Positions 1 to 7,328 of a stretch of 9,763 nucleotides of DNA are shown here, one piece after another. Under the pieces are notes generated by a model. It made no database searches, had not been told where the DNA came from, and saw only the letters and a list, made by a program, of their open reading frames with translations. Position 1 is the stretch's first letter. Each line of letters starts with the position of its first letter. Location: contig JAUMVS010000050.1 of the NCBI GenBank assembly GCA_030530045.1, positions 1-9,763 of the forward strand, read 5' to 3'. The stretch comes from Phoenicibacter congonensis. Lineage in GTDB: Bacteria; Actinomycetota; Coriobacteriia; Coriobacteriales; Eggerthellaceae. Both the position numbers and the translations under genes were made by a program.

Positions 1-1531
1 AGTAGGTAGCAGCCTTAGCTCTCCAACGATAGACCTTTTGGTTGTCACCAGTCATTGACCAGTGCATATCCTCGCCTCGAGGAGCCTCAGTGAAGCCCAT
101 CGCAAACTTGCCAGGTTCATACTTGAAGTCCTGAGTGAGGATTGGTCCTTGTGGGAGTTTGTTAATCAATTGCTCAATCATTGTGATTGAGTCCATGAAC
201 TCACCGATGCGGACTGTTGTTCTGCCAAGAACATCGCAAGTCTCTGCTGAGCGAGCTTGCAGGTTCTCAATGTATTTGTAACCCGAGAACGGATGGTCGA
301 AGCGAACGTCTCTTGCAAAACCAGAGCCACGAACCATTGGTCCTACAGGGCTAAAGTCACGGCAAACTTTCCTATCAAGATGGCCTACACCAACTGTTCT
401 TGATTTAAAGTTTCTAGTTGATGTGAGCATATCAACAAGACGAGTAGCGTCATCGCGAAGCTCTCCGACGAGCTTCAAAGTTGCCTTTCTGTGCTCATCG
501 AGAATGTCACGACGAACGCCACCAATGAGGTTCATGCCGTAGGTCTTTCTTGCACCAGTTAGCAATTGAGCCAAATCCATTGCCTTCTCACGAATTCTGA
601 AGAAGTGCATAAATCCTGTATCAAAGCCGCAGTAGTGGCAAACAAGACCCAAGTTGAGCAAGTGCGAGTGAAGTCTTTCAACCTCAAGGAAGATTGCTCT
701 CAAATATTCTGCACGCTCTGGGATTTCAATCCCCATAGCGTTTTCAATTGTTTGAACGTATGCCACGCTGTGAGCAAAACCGCAAATGCCGCAGATGCGG
801 TCAGAAAGGAAAGGAACCTGGTCGTAGGTCATACGAGCCTCAGCAACCTTTTCCATTCCGCGGTGGGCGTAGAACAAACGATAGTCGGCGTCGACAATGT
901 TTTCGCCTTCGCAGAACAGGCGGAAGTGGCCTGGCTCGTCGGAAGTGATGTGCAGAGGGCCCATTGGAACCTCTGTTGGGTCTTCAACACCCGACTCATC
1001 CAAGAATTCATAATTCTCAACGTCGGTGGTTGGAGCTGGACGGTGACGATAGTCCATAGAGTCTTTTAGCAATGGATGCACTCCATCAGGCCAGTCGTCT
1101 GGGAGGACGAGGCGACGAGCATCTGGAAGACCAACTGCTTTTAGACCCATCATGTCGTAGGCTTCACGCTCTGACCAAACGCAAGCTGGAACTCTTGGCG
1201 TAACTGAAGGGAATTCCTTAGTTACAGGATCAACTTTAGTGCGCACAGTGAGATAGCACTTATCTTCATCTTCCATGCTCATCAAATAATAGAGACGGAA
1301 AAATCCGTTTACTGACCTCTCATCGTTTACGACCATGTCTGGAATCCAGCCACCACGCTCGTAGTACATAAATTCTACGCACTCTGGCAACTTTTCGGTC
1401 GGAACATCAACTGTTACCTGATCGTCAGCTTGCCAAGTTGCATCCAACACAGAACCTGGAATAGCAGCGGCCATAGCCTTAATGTGGCTTTCACCTCTCC
1501 TTAATCCAGTTGTTGAATTGATATTAGGCAT
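1..1531 (-). CDS. hyfG: Hydrogenase-4/3 [NiFe] large subunit HyfG/HycE, C-terminus beyond window
   Basis: Catalytic large subunit of a group 4a [NiFe] hydrogenase, which reduces protons to H2 on the cytoplasmic side of a membrane complex. Reading from ATG at 1531-1529 gives 510 codons with no stop before the left edge; by comparison with E. coli HycE (569 residues) about 60 residues are missing. The N-terminal ~170 residues are the NuoC-like (30 kDa) domain, including SVTPRVPA and RRLVLPDDWPD. The rest is the NuoD-like (49 kDa) domain. The L1 nickel motif is DRICGICGFAHS, with Cys247 and Cys250; LEVERLHSHLLNLGL and TEAPRGEDMHW also match the family. The second Cys pair (DPCxxC) must lie outside the window. 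GGAGGTGAG (1543-1535) precedes the start, 24 nt after hyfA. HyfG and HycE are hard to separate by eye; the hyf neighbours favour HyfG. Confidence 0.95.
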   Translation of the reverse strand, partial: MPNINSTTGLRRGESHIKAMAAAIPGSVLDATWQADDQVTVDVPTEKLPECVEFMYYERGGWIPDMVVNDERSVNGFFRLYYLMSMEDEDKCYLTVRTKVDPVTKEFPSVTPRVPACVWSEREAYDMMGLKAVGLPDARRLVLPDDWPDGVHPLLKDSMDYRHRPAPTTDVENYEFLDESGVEDPTEVPMGPLHITSDEPGHFRLFCEGENIVDADYRLFYAHRGMEKVAEARMTYDQVPFLSDRICGICGFAHSVAYVQTIENAMGIEIPERAEYLRAIFLEVERLHSHLLNLGLVCHYCGFDTGFMHFFRIREKAMDLAQLLTGARKTYGMNLIGGVRRDILDEHRKATLKLVGELRDDATRLVDMLTSTRNFKSRTVGVGHLDRKVCRDFSPVGPMVRGSGFARDVRFDHPFSGYKYIENLQARSAETCDVLGRTTVRIGEFMDSITMIEQLINKLPQGPILTQDFKYEPGKFAMGFTEAPRGEDMHWSMTGDNQKVYRWRAKAATY

Positions 1532-1555
1532 TGTCTCACCTCCGCTTATGAAGAC

Positions 1556-2191
1556 CTAAATGTAATCTTCTGAATTCTCTCTAACACGTGTAAGTGTCGA
1601 TTCGCAACGCTTTACAGTTGAACGTGTATAGTTCATGACCTCAGCAGCTTTTGCTTCCTTCTTACGTTTTTGTTTCTTTTCAGCTTCGCCACTGAATTCA
1701 GTAACGAGTTCAAGCGCCTTTGTAGGACAAACTGCCACGCAGTGTGGACCACGTTCTTTGTCATAAGCGCAAAGGTCACATTTAACAGCTACAGTTGGAA
1801 CACCAATCTCCCATTTGAGCATTGATGAAGTTCCGAGTGGCATGTTTGGTGTGTTTTGGCAAATGCCAGCAACACCAGCAATAGAAGTGCCGGATGGATG
1901 GATTGCGCCAAACGGGCAAACACATGCACAGAGCTTGCACCCTATGCATGTTTGCTCATTAACGACTACTCTGTCACCTTCGTGAGTGATAGCATTCACT
2001 GGGCAAACTGCCAAACATGGAGCTCCCTCGCAATGATGGCAGGTAATAGAAGCTGTCACATCCTTTGTAAAGACAACCGACAATCTTGGCTCTGCCTGTT
2101 CGCCAACGCTTGCATGTCCTGCAGAACATGCGGCCTGGCAAGTTCCACAACCAATGCACCTGTTGGTGTTTATCGATATGAATGAGTTCAT
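1556..2191 (-). CDS. hyfA: Hydrogenase-4 subunit HyfA, four-cluster ferredoxin-type electron carrier
   Basis: Iron-sulfur electron-transfer subunit of 211 residues, close in length to E. coli HyfA (about 205). Sixteen cysteines fall into four groups typical of four [4Fe-4S] clusters: C12/15/18/22, C51/54/59/63, C82/85/88/92 and C138/141/151/155. Motifs such as CHHCEGAPCLAVCPVNAI, TCIGCKLCACVCPFGAI and VKCDLC are characteristic of the HyfA/HycB/HydN family, and the KWEIGVPTVAVKCDLC stretch is most like HyfA. It probably relays electrons from the formate dehydrogenase side to the hydrogenase. The last ~45 residues form a charged, Lys/Arg-rich tail (KKQKRKKEAK) outside the cluster fold. The start ATG at 2191-2189 has GAGG just upstream. 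In E. coli hyfA is first in its operon; here it sits between fdhF and hyfG. Confidence 0.9.
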   Translation of the reverse strand: MNSFISINTNRCIGCGTCQAACSAGHASVGEQAEPRLSVVFTKDVTASITCHHCEGAPCLAVCPVNAITHEGDRVVVNEQTCIGCKLCACVCPFGAIHPSGTSIAGVAGICQNTPNMPLGTSSMLKWEIGVPTVAVKCDLCAYDKERGPHCVAVCPTKALELVTEFSGEAEKKQKRKKEAKAAEVMNYTRSTVKRCESTLTRVRENSEDYI

Positions 2192-2212
2192 TTAAGTCCT
2201 CTTTCTAATCGG

Positions 2213-2243
2213 TTTGGATAATGCTAATCACTCAAAATCCAAA
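2213..2243 (-). repeat. Inverted repeat in the fdhF-hyfA gap
   Basis: TTTGGAT (2213-2219) and ATCCAAA (2237-2243) form a perfect 7-bp inverted repeat with a 17-nt loop inside the 60-nt gap. No T-run follows it in the direction of transcription, so it is not a convincing terminator. It could be an mRNA processing or stability element, or chance in an AT-rich spacer. Confidence 0.35.
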
Positions 2244-2251
2244 AAGCTTAA

Positions 2252-4435
2252 CTACTTAATTCCTTCGTACTGAGGAGCAGCTTCGTCGCGAAGACGCTGT
2301 TTCAGTGCTGAATAGGTCTCGTTAAGGTAGTTTTCTGCCCAAACTTGATCTTCAACAGCCTCAACCTGCACCGCACAATATTTATCTTCTGGTGTCACGG
2401 AATTCTTATCGCAATGATCCATTGTGAGGTCATTACATTTTCCTACCCACCATTGATAGGTCATATAAACAGCACCTGGCAAAACACGTGAGTCAACGCT
2501 TGCACGTGTAATTACTCTGCCTCGGCGTGAGTAAATAAACATCAACTCTTCATCCTTGATGCCATATTTTTCAGCATCTTCAGGACTAATTTGGCAATAG
2601 CCAGGCTCTTCAGCTAATCCTGCCAAGACCTTGCAGTTGCCCGTCATTGAACGACATGAATAATGTCCAACCTCACGAACAGTTGTGAGAACAAGTGGAT
2701 ACTCGTCATCAGTTTGCTCGGTTGGAGGAACCCAATCGCAAGCCATGAGCTGAGCTTTGCCAGAAGGCGTTGTAAACTTGCCACCCAAGAACAAGTCTGG
2801 TGTGCCAGGATGTTCAAGAGTTGGGCATGGCCACTGTGCATGACCACAGCCATCGTTTGCCTTCATCTTCTCGTATGTTGCACCATATGCTCCAGGCCAA
2901 AGTGCACGGCACTCCTGGTCCCAAATCTCTTGGGTGTTGTTGTAGTGCATTGGGTAACCCATGCGAGTTGAGAGGTCAGCGATGATGTCCCAGTCGTGGC
3001 GGCACTCGCCCTTTGGTGGAACAGCAGCACTGAAGTATTGGAATGTTCTGTCGCAAGCGGAGAACACACCCTCATGCTCACCCCAGCTTGTAGCTGGCAG
3101 GAACACGTCAGCCTCAGCAGCAGTCTGAGTCATGAAAATGTCCTGAACGATGAAGATATCGAGTTCTTTCAGGCGCTCTTTATAAACTTGAGCATCAGGC
3201 TCAGTCTGCAGAGGGTCCTCACCCATGATGTAGTAGGCATGGACTTTGCCTTCTTCAATGAGCTCTGGAATCTGTGTAACTTTGTAGCCAGGCTCTGAAG
3301 GTAATGATCCAGGCTCGAGACCCCAAGCTTTTTCAAACTTAGCACGAATCTCTGGGTCGGTTACCTTCTGGTAGCCAGGGAACATATTAGGCAGCGCACC
3401 CATGTCGCATGCGCCCTGAACATTGTTTTGACCACGAACAGGAGCAACGCCTGAGTTTGGCTTGCCAATTTGTCCCGTAATGCAAGCAATTGCAGCGCAC
3501 ATACGAACAGCCTCAACATTTTGCAAGTGCTGGCAAACGCCCATGCCCCAGCAAAGAATTGAGGAAGGTTCAGCAGTTGCATAAATGCGAGCAGCTTCGT
3601 GAACATCTTCAGGGTTGCAACCTGTGAGCTCAGCGGTGTTTTCTGGAGTGTACTTCTTAATTGTCTCCCACCACTCATCAAAGTGCTCTGTGTGCTCCTC
3701 AACGAACTTCTTATCCATGAGTCCCTGAGAAACAATTGAGTTAGCAAATGCATTCAAGAATGCAATGTTTGTACCAGCCTTGATTGGCAGGTAAATGTCT
3801 GCGATTCTAGAAGTTTCAATAATTCTTGGGTCAGCAACGATAATCTTTGCACCCTTTTCGCGAGCACGAATTACACGACGTGCAACCAATGGGTGTGAGG
3901 TGTTAGGGTTGTAACCGAACAAGAACAAGCATCCTGCATCTTCCATTCCTGGAACGCCGCAGCTCATAGAACCAGCACCGAGTGTCTCCATAAGACCGAA
4001 GACAGTTGGTCCGTGTCAAGTGCGGGCACAGTTGTCGATGTTGTTGTTTCCAATGCAGGCACGTGCAAACTTTTGCATTACGAGGTTTGACTCGTTGCCT
4101 GTACCACGTGATGATCCTGTTACATAAATGGACTTTGGACCATATTTTTCTTTTGCTGCCAAAAGTTTCTCGGCGCAAAAATCGAGAGCCTCATCCCATG
4201 ATACTCTGTGCATTGGCTTACCGCGCTCTTCGCGAATCATAGGGTAAAGAACACGAGGGGTCAAAATTCCTGTGTCGTTAATGAAGTCGTATCCATGCCA
4301 ACCTTTAAGGCACAAAAAACCTTCATTTGTCAGACCTGGCAGTGGTTCAGCTCCTACGACTTGGTCGCCTTCGACAAGCAGGTTAAACTTACATCCGGTG
4401 CCACAGTATGGGCAAACGACCATATGTTTTTCCAT
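2252..4435 (-). CDS. fdhF: Formate dehydrogenase H, selenocysteine and molybdopterin-dependent (UGA read through)
   Basis: Catalytic formate dehydrogenase of the formate hydrogenlyase complex: formate to CO2 with two electrons. The gene appears as two open frames because of an in-frame TGA at 4018-4016; read as Sec it gives 727 residues (E. coli FdhF has 715). The context NCART-U-HGPTVFGL matches the E. coli active site, and Sec is residue 140, with His141 following. Cys8, Cys11, Cys15 and Cys42 bind the N-terminal [4Fe-4S] cluster (CPYCGTGC, then LCLKG with Lys44). VRGQNNVQGACDMGALP carries the conserved Arg near 334. The C-terminal part is the molybdopterin dinucleotide-binding domain. The chosen start, ATG 4435-4433, has AGGAAG 8 nt upstream and aligns with the E. 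coli N-terminus; upstream in-frame ATGs at 4459 and 4501 are disfavoured because they overlap the previous gene. No signal peptide, so cytoplasmic. Confidence 0.95.
3977..4018 (-). promoter_or_regulatory. Selenocysteine UGA codon and candidate bacterial SECIS hairpin
   Basis: UGA lies at 4018-4016. The downstream RNA can fold with ACC (4010-4008) pairing GGU (3979-3977), a 3x3 internal loop, then UGUCUUC (4004-3998) pairing GGAGACA (3989-3983) with one U-G wobble, closing an 8-nt loop that starts with GGUCU (3997-3993). Pairing with one bulged U in the upper stem is also possible. In E. coli fdhF, SelB recognises GGUCU in the apical loop, with 18 nt between the UGA and that motif; the spacing here is also 18 nt. 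GGUCU partly follows from the conserved Gly-Leu codons, so stem pairing is the more independent support. Confidence 0.8.
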
Positions 4436-4443
4436 TGTACTCA

Positions 4444-4449
4444 CTTCCT
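4444..4449 (-). promoter_or_regulatory. Ribosome-binding site that decides the fdhF start
   Basis: AGGAAG reads towards ATG at 4435-4433 with an 8-nt spacer. It lies downstream of the two upstream in-frame ATGs and so favours the shorter, E. coli-like N-terminus of FdhF. Confidence 0.7.
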
Positions 4450-4455
4450 TTCTTG

Positions 4456-5013
4456 TCATCTCTGGAACGCCACAGCACCAGTTACTGGTACACTTGCGCA
4501 ATCTTCAAGGCGTCTAGCCTCGAACATAAACTTCTGTTTTCTCATGTCAGTCATTTCGTCTTTATCAACAAGACGAAGAGCCTTTGTTGGACAAGCCTCA
4601 ACACATGCTGGGCCAGCCTCTCTGTCATAACAAAGGTCGCACTTGACCAAGAATGACTTCTTCGAGCCTGCGACTGGAATTCCTCCAATCATCTTTACAT
4701 CATCCTGTGGAACAACCTCCACAGCCCCGAATGGACATGCTTGAACACAATTTCTGCACCCAATGCAGCGCTCTTGGCAAATTCCGACGCGATCACTGTC
4801 GAAATAAAGCGCTCCCTCTGGACATGCACTTACGCATGGAGCATCAACACAATGATGACAGGCGATTGGCGCTGAAACCGTGAGCGTTTGCACGACATTC
4901 AGCCTTGCCTTTGGCAAATCGCCAGGCACACTGTGCTTGTTCATGCATCCAGCCATGCAGGTTTGGCATGAAATGCAAAGACCAGGGTCTGCTTGAACAA
5001 ATTGTCCGCTCAT
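4456..5013 (-). CDS. hydN: HydN/HycB-type four-cluster ferredoxin, formate dehydrogenase electron-transfer subunit
   Basis: A 185-residue electron-transfer protein with sixteen cysteines arranged for four [4Fe-4S] clusters: C13/16/19/23, C52/55/60/64, C83/86/89/93 and C125/128/137/141. The QERCIGCRNCVQACPFGA, KCDLCYDREAGPAC and ACPTKALRLVDKD segments resemble E. coli HydN most, with HycB next; the two are paralogues and the symbol is tentative. The stop is 20 nt before the fdhF start, so it is very likely the direct partner that takes electrons from FdhF. AAGGAGG precedes ATG 5013-5011 at good spacing. A paralogue, hyfA, lies on the other side of fdhF. The stop codon is TGA, which here ends the protein since no GGUCU hairpin follows it. 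Confidence 0.88.
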   Translation of the reverse strand: MSGQFVQADPGLCISCQTCMAGCMNKHSVPGDLPKARLNVVQTLTVSAPIACHHCVDAPCVSACPEGALYFDSDRVGICQERCIGCRNCVQACPFGAVEVVPQDDVKMIGGIPVAGSKKSFLVKCDLCYDREAGPACVEACPTKALRLVDKDEMTDMRKQKFMFEARRLEDCASVPVTGAVAFQR

Positions 5014-5069
5014 TTTTCCTCCTTCACTTACTCTTTACTCCAAATCCTTTAAAACAACTACAGCAAAAC

Positions 5070-5085
5070 GGGTTTGTTACAACCC
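5070..5085 (-). repeat. Short hairpin after hyfF, possible attenuator
   Basis: In the 79-nt gap between hyfF and the ferredoxin gene, transcribed GGGUU (5085-5081) can pair with AACCC (5074-5070) around a 6-nt loop, followed at once by CGTTTTG. The stem is only 5 bp and the T-run is interrupted, so at most it is a weak terminator or processing site. I see no convincing promoter in the rest of the gap. Confidence 0.3.
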
Positions 5086-5092
5086 CCAGCCA

Positions 5093-6655
5093 TTAATCCG
5101 AATTAGCTTGCGTTGCTGCGAATATATCTTTGAAAAGAGGTGCTTCGTGGAGCACATTTGTATCTGTTTGCAATACAGTAGCAGTAGCTGTTTCGATGCC
5201 GTTCAGCACAGGCTGCGGCATTGCAACACCGAACCAAAGAATTACAATCACCATTGCAAACTCTGGAATGAGAGCAAATGGGCTCAAATCGCCTTTCTTT
5301 ACATTCTCAGGTGGCTCACCGAATACAGCGCCAGTAACAACATGTACGCAGGCTGCAATAACAACCGTGAGAGCTACACCGAAGAGGCAGACCAAAACGA
5401 TGTGTCCAGCAACTACGCCTGAGATGAATGCCATGATCTCTGACAAGAACATTGCAAATGGAGGGAATCCAGCCAGTGCGAAGAAGCCGATTGCCATCAA
5501 AATACCAGTTGCTGGAGCAACTCTTAAAATACCCGAGATTTTGTTAAGGTCACGAGTTCCGTACTTAATGAGAACGTTACCTGAGATGCAGAACAACAAA
5601 GCTTTTGTAAAGCCGTGAGTTACGCAGTGCAGGAGCGCTGCAGCGATGCCGAGTGGGCCACCAAAGCCCAAGCAGAGTGCAACGATGCCGATGTTCTCAC
5701 AAGAGTGATATGCAAGTTTTCTCTTCAAGTCGTCCTGAGCGAAAACTGCAAATGCTGCAACACCTACGCTCAAGGCACCCAAAATCAGCATGAGCAATTG
5801 TGGGAAGAAGGTTCCCACTGCCTGGATGCAGAGGATGTAGAAACGGATGATGATGAGCATTGCGCATTTCAGAAGTACACCAGAGAGCAGAGCTGATACT
5901 GGTGAAGGTGCTTCTGAGTGAGCGTCTGGCAGCCAAGTGTGCATTGGGAAAAGACCTGCTTTTGTGCCAAAGCCAATTGCTGCGAAGACAAACGCGATTT
6001 GAATCAACATTGCATCAAATTGTTTTGCTACTGGAAGAAGCGATGTCCAGAAAACCGCCTGATGAGGATCACTCAAAAGTGAGGCTGCGTCGGCATAAAC
6101 AAGAACTGTTCCGTAAAGACCAAATGCAACACCTGCGGTACAAACAATTACATACTTCCAAGAAGCTTCAAGTGTAGTTTTCTTGTTGTAGCAACCCACC
6201 AAGAATACTGTTGAAAGTGTTGTAGCTTCAATTGCTGCCCACATCATGATGATGTTGTTTGAAAGAACTACGAGCAACATTGAGAACACAAACAAGCTAA
6301 AGAACACGTAGTAGGCTTTGATTTGACCTGGCCCCACATTGCCAATTTTCTCATCATGACGAACATATGGAATTGAGTACCAACCAGTCAAAAATCCGAT
6401 TACGCCAATCAAAGCCAGGAACACCATTCCGAGCCCGTCAAGGTGGAACCAAAGACCAACTGCATCAATTGCCTTTCCAGTTGATCCAACCTGTACTACA
6501 AGCAAGATTGCAAGAACAAGAACTGCCGTGATGCTTGCGAAGTGAATTACTTCAAAGACAAGCTTTGGGGTAGATTTTGAAGGTAGAACTGCGATGAGGA
6601 TTGCCGCGACAAACGGCACAATCATAATCGCAATCATGAGAGTTGAATAATCCAT
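5093..6655 (-). CDS. hyfF: Hydrogenase-4 antiporter-like membrane subunit HyfF
   Basis: Integral membrane protein of 520 residues (E. coli HyfF about 526) in the NuoL/M/N and Mrp antiporter superfamily, with roughly 14 hydrophobic segments. Residues typical of the proton path are visible: Glu143 in WAAIEATTLS, Lys232 in FGTKAGLFPMHTWLPDAHSEAP, Lys263 in GVLLKCAML, the DDLKRKLAYHS segment around 308-318, and His347 and Lys351 in THGFTKALLF. It belongs to the membrane arm that anchors the hydrogenase and may translocate ions. ATG 6655-6653 lies 9 nt after the hyfE stop with only a short G-rich Shine-Dalgarno, suggesting translational coupling. The C-terminal ~25 residues are hydrophilic. It is the last membrane subunit before the formate dehydrogenase genes. 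Confidence 0.93.
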   Translation of the reverse strand: MDYSTLMIAIMIVPFVAAILIAVLPSKSTPKLVFEVIHFASITAVLVLAILLVVQVGSTGKAIDAVGLWFHLDGLGMVFLALIGVIGFLTGWYSIPYVRHDEKIGNVGPGQIKAYYVFFSLFVFSMLLVVLSNNIIMMWAAIEATTLSTVFLVGCYNKKTTLEASWKYVIVCTAGVAFGLYGTVLVYADAASLLSDPHQAVFWTSLLPVAKQFDAMLIQIAFVFAAIGFGTKAGLFPMHTWLPDAHSEAPSPVSALLSGVLLKCAMLIIIRFYILCIQAVGTFFPQLLMLILGALSVGVAAFAVFAQDDLKRKLAYHSCENIGIVALCLGFGGPLGIAAALLHCVTHGFTKALLFCISGNVLIKYGTRDLNKISGILRVAPATGILMAIGFFALAGFPPFAMFLSEIMAFISGVVAGHIVLVCLFGVALTVVIAACVHVVTGAVFGEPPENVKKGDLSPFALIPEFAMVIVILWFGVAMPQPVLNGIETATATVLQTDTNVLHEAPLFKDIFAATQANSD

Positions 6656-6664
6656 GTTTTACCC

Positions 6665-7318
6665 CTATCCCTTAAGTTCCATTAACTCGTCAGAATTTAG
6701 TGTGTGTACATTCTTATAAACTCTGTAGCAAATCACTGCCATGATGAGCACAGCAAAGATTGCGTCTGTTGCGATACCAATTTCAACAAGCTCTGGTGCC
6801 TGAGGTGCAAGAAGAGCAAGTGTCAAATGCGAACCATTTTCCATTAAGCAATAGCCAAACATTTGTTTAACAATGTTTCTCTGCGAAACGATGCAAGTCA
6901 AACCAATGAAGAAGTGTGCAAGCGAAACAGCTAATGCTGGCTTAACAACTGCTGCAGCAGGAAGATCAATCATTTGAACAACTGCAAAGCAGATTGCAAA
7001 TTCAACAATCGCAAGCATTACTGACACAACCGGCTTAACTACAGGCTCAATGTCTTCATCAGGCTCGCCCATTTTCTTAAGCATGAACAGCACAACCGCA
7101 GGTACGAAAATGACCTTGGTCAAGAATGCTGTTCCTGACCAGGTGAACAACTCAGTTGAGCCCGTTGTTGCACCAAGTGAGATAAAGATTGCTACCAGCA
7201 CCAAAGATTGCACAGAATACACAAATGCTGACTTCTTTGGTGATTTTGTTAACACAACCCACAGAGATGTCAAAAGCAAGAGACATCCTAGGGCGTTAAC
7301 AATCGTGTAACCGCTCAT
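6665..7318 (-). CDS. hyfE: Hydrogenase-4 membrane subunit HyfE (NuoK-related)
   Basis: Small integral membrane subunit of 217 residues, almost the same length as E. coli HyfE (216), with about six or seven hydrophobic segments. The C-terminal half is a close match to the family: QRNIVKQMFGYCLMENGSHL, with Glu160, then APELVEIGIATDAIFAVLIM, with Glu176 and Glu179, and the ending ELMELKG. NuoK-type subunits carry membrane-buried glutamates used in proton transfer. E. coli hydrogenase-3 has no such subunit, so this gene separates the locus from a hyc type. It starts at ATG 7318-7316, preceded by AGGGGG, 10 nt after the hyfD stop and 9 nt before the hyfF start. Confidence 0.93.
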   Translation of the reverse strand: MSGYTIVNALGCLLLLTSLWVVLTKSPKKSAFVYSVQSLVLVAIFISLGATTGSTELFTWSGTAFLTKVIFVPAVVLFMLKKMGEPDEDIEPVVKPVVSVMLAIVEFAICFAVVQMIDLPAAAVVKPALAVSLAHFFIGLTCIVSQRNIVKQMFGYCLMENGSHLTLALLAPQAPELVEIGIATDAIFAVLIMAVICYRVYKNVHTLNSDELMELKG

Positions 7319-7328
7319 AGCCGACCCC

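Noticed and set aside
566..1069. Plus-strand open frame of 167 codons
   Set aside because: It lies entirely antisense to hyfG, whose conserved motifs (including CGICGFAH) are in that stretch, and its translation resembles no family I know.
2202..2230. Direct repeat CTAATC at both ends of part of the fdhF-hyfA gap
   Set aside because: Two 6-base copies in an AT-rich spacer are expected by chance; there is no array and no link to a mobile element.
3991..4018. Reading the fdhF break as a nonsense mutation or pseudogene
   Set aside because: The TGA is exactly at the known Sec position, the flanking residues are conserved, both halves are intact and in the same frame, and a SECIS-like hairpin follows.
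4456..4458. TGA at the end of the hydN-like gene as a second selenocysteine codon
   Set aside because: Readthrough meets another TGA five codons later, no GGUCU hairpin follows, and the family normally ends near this length.
5014..5092. Possible sigma-54 promoter (TGGC...TTGT) in the hyfF-hydN gap
   Set aside because: The spacing between the GG and the second element is one base short of the consensus and the terminal GC is missing; it also overlaps the hairpin.
5130..5618. Plus-strand open frame of 162 codons
   Set aside because: It is antisense to hyfF; long open frames opposite membrane-protein genes are common, and no credible start signal or family resemblance is seen.
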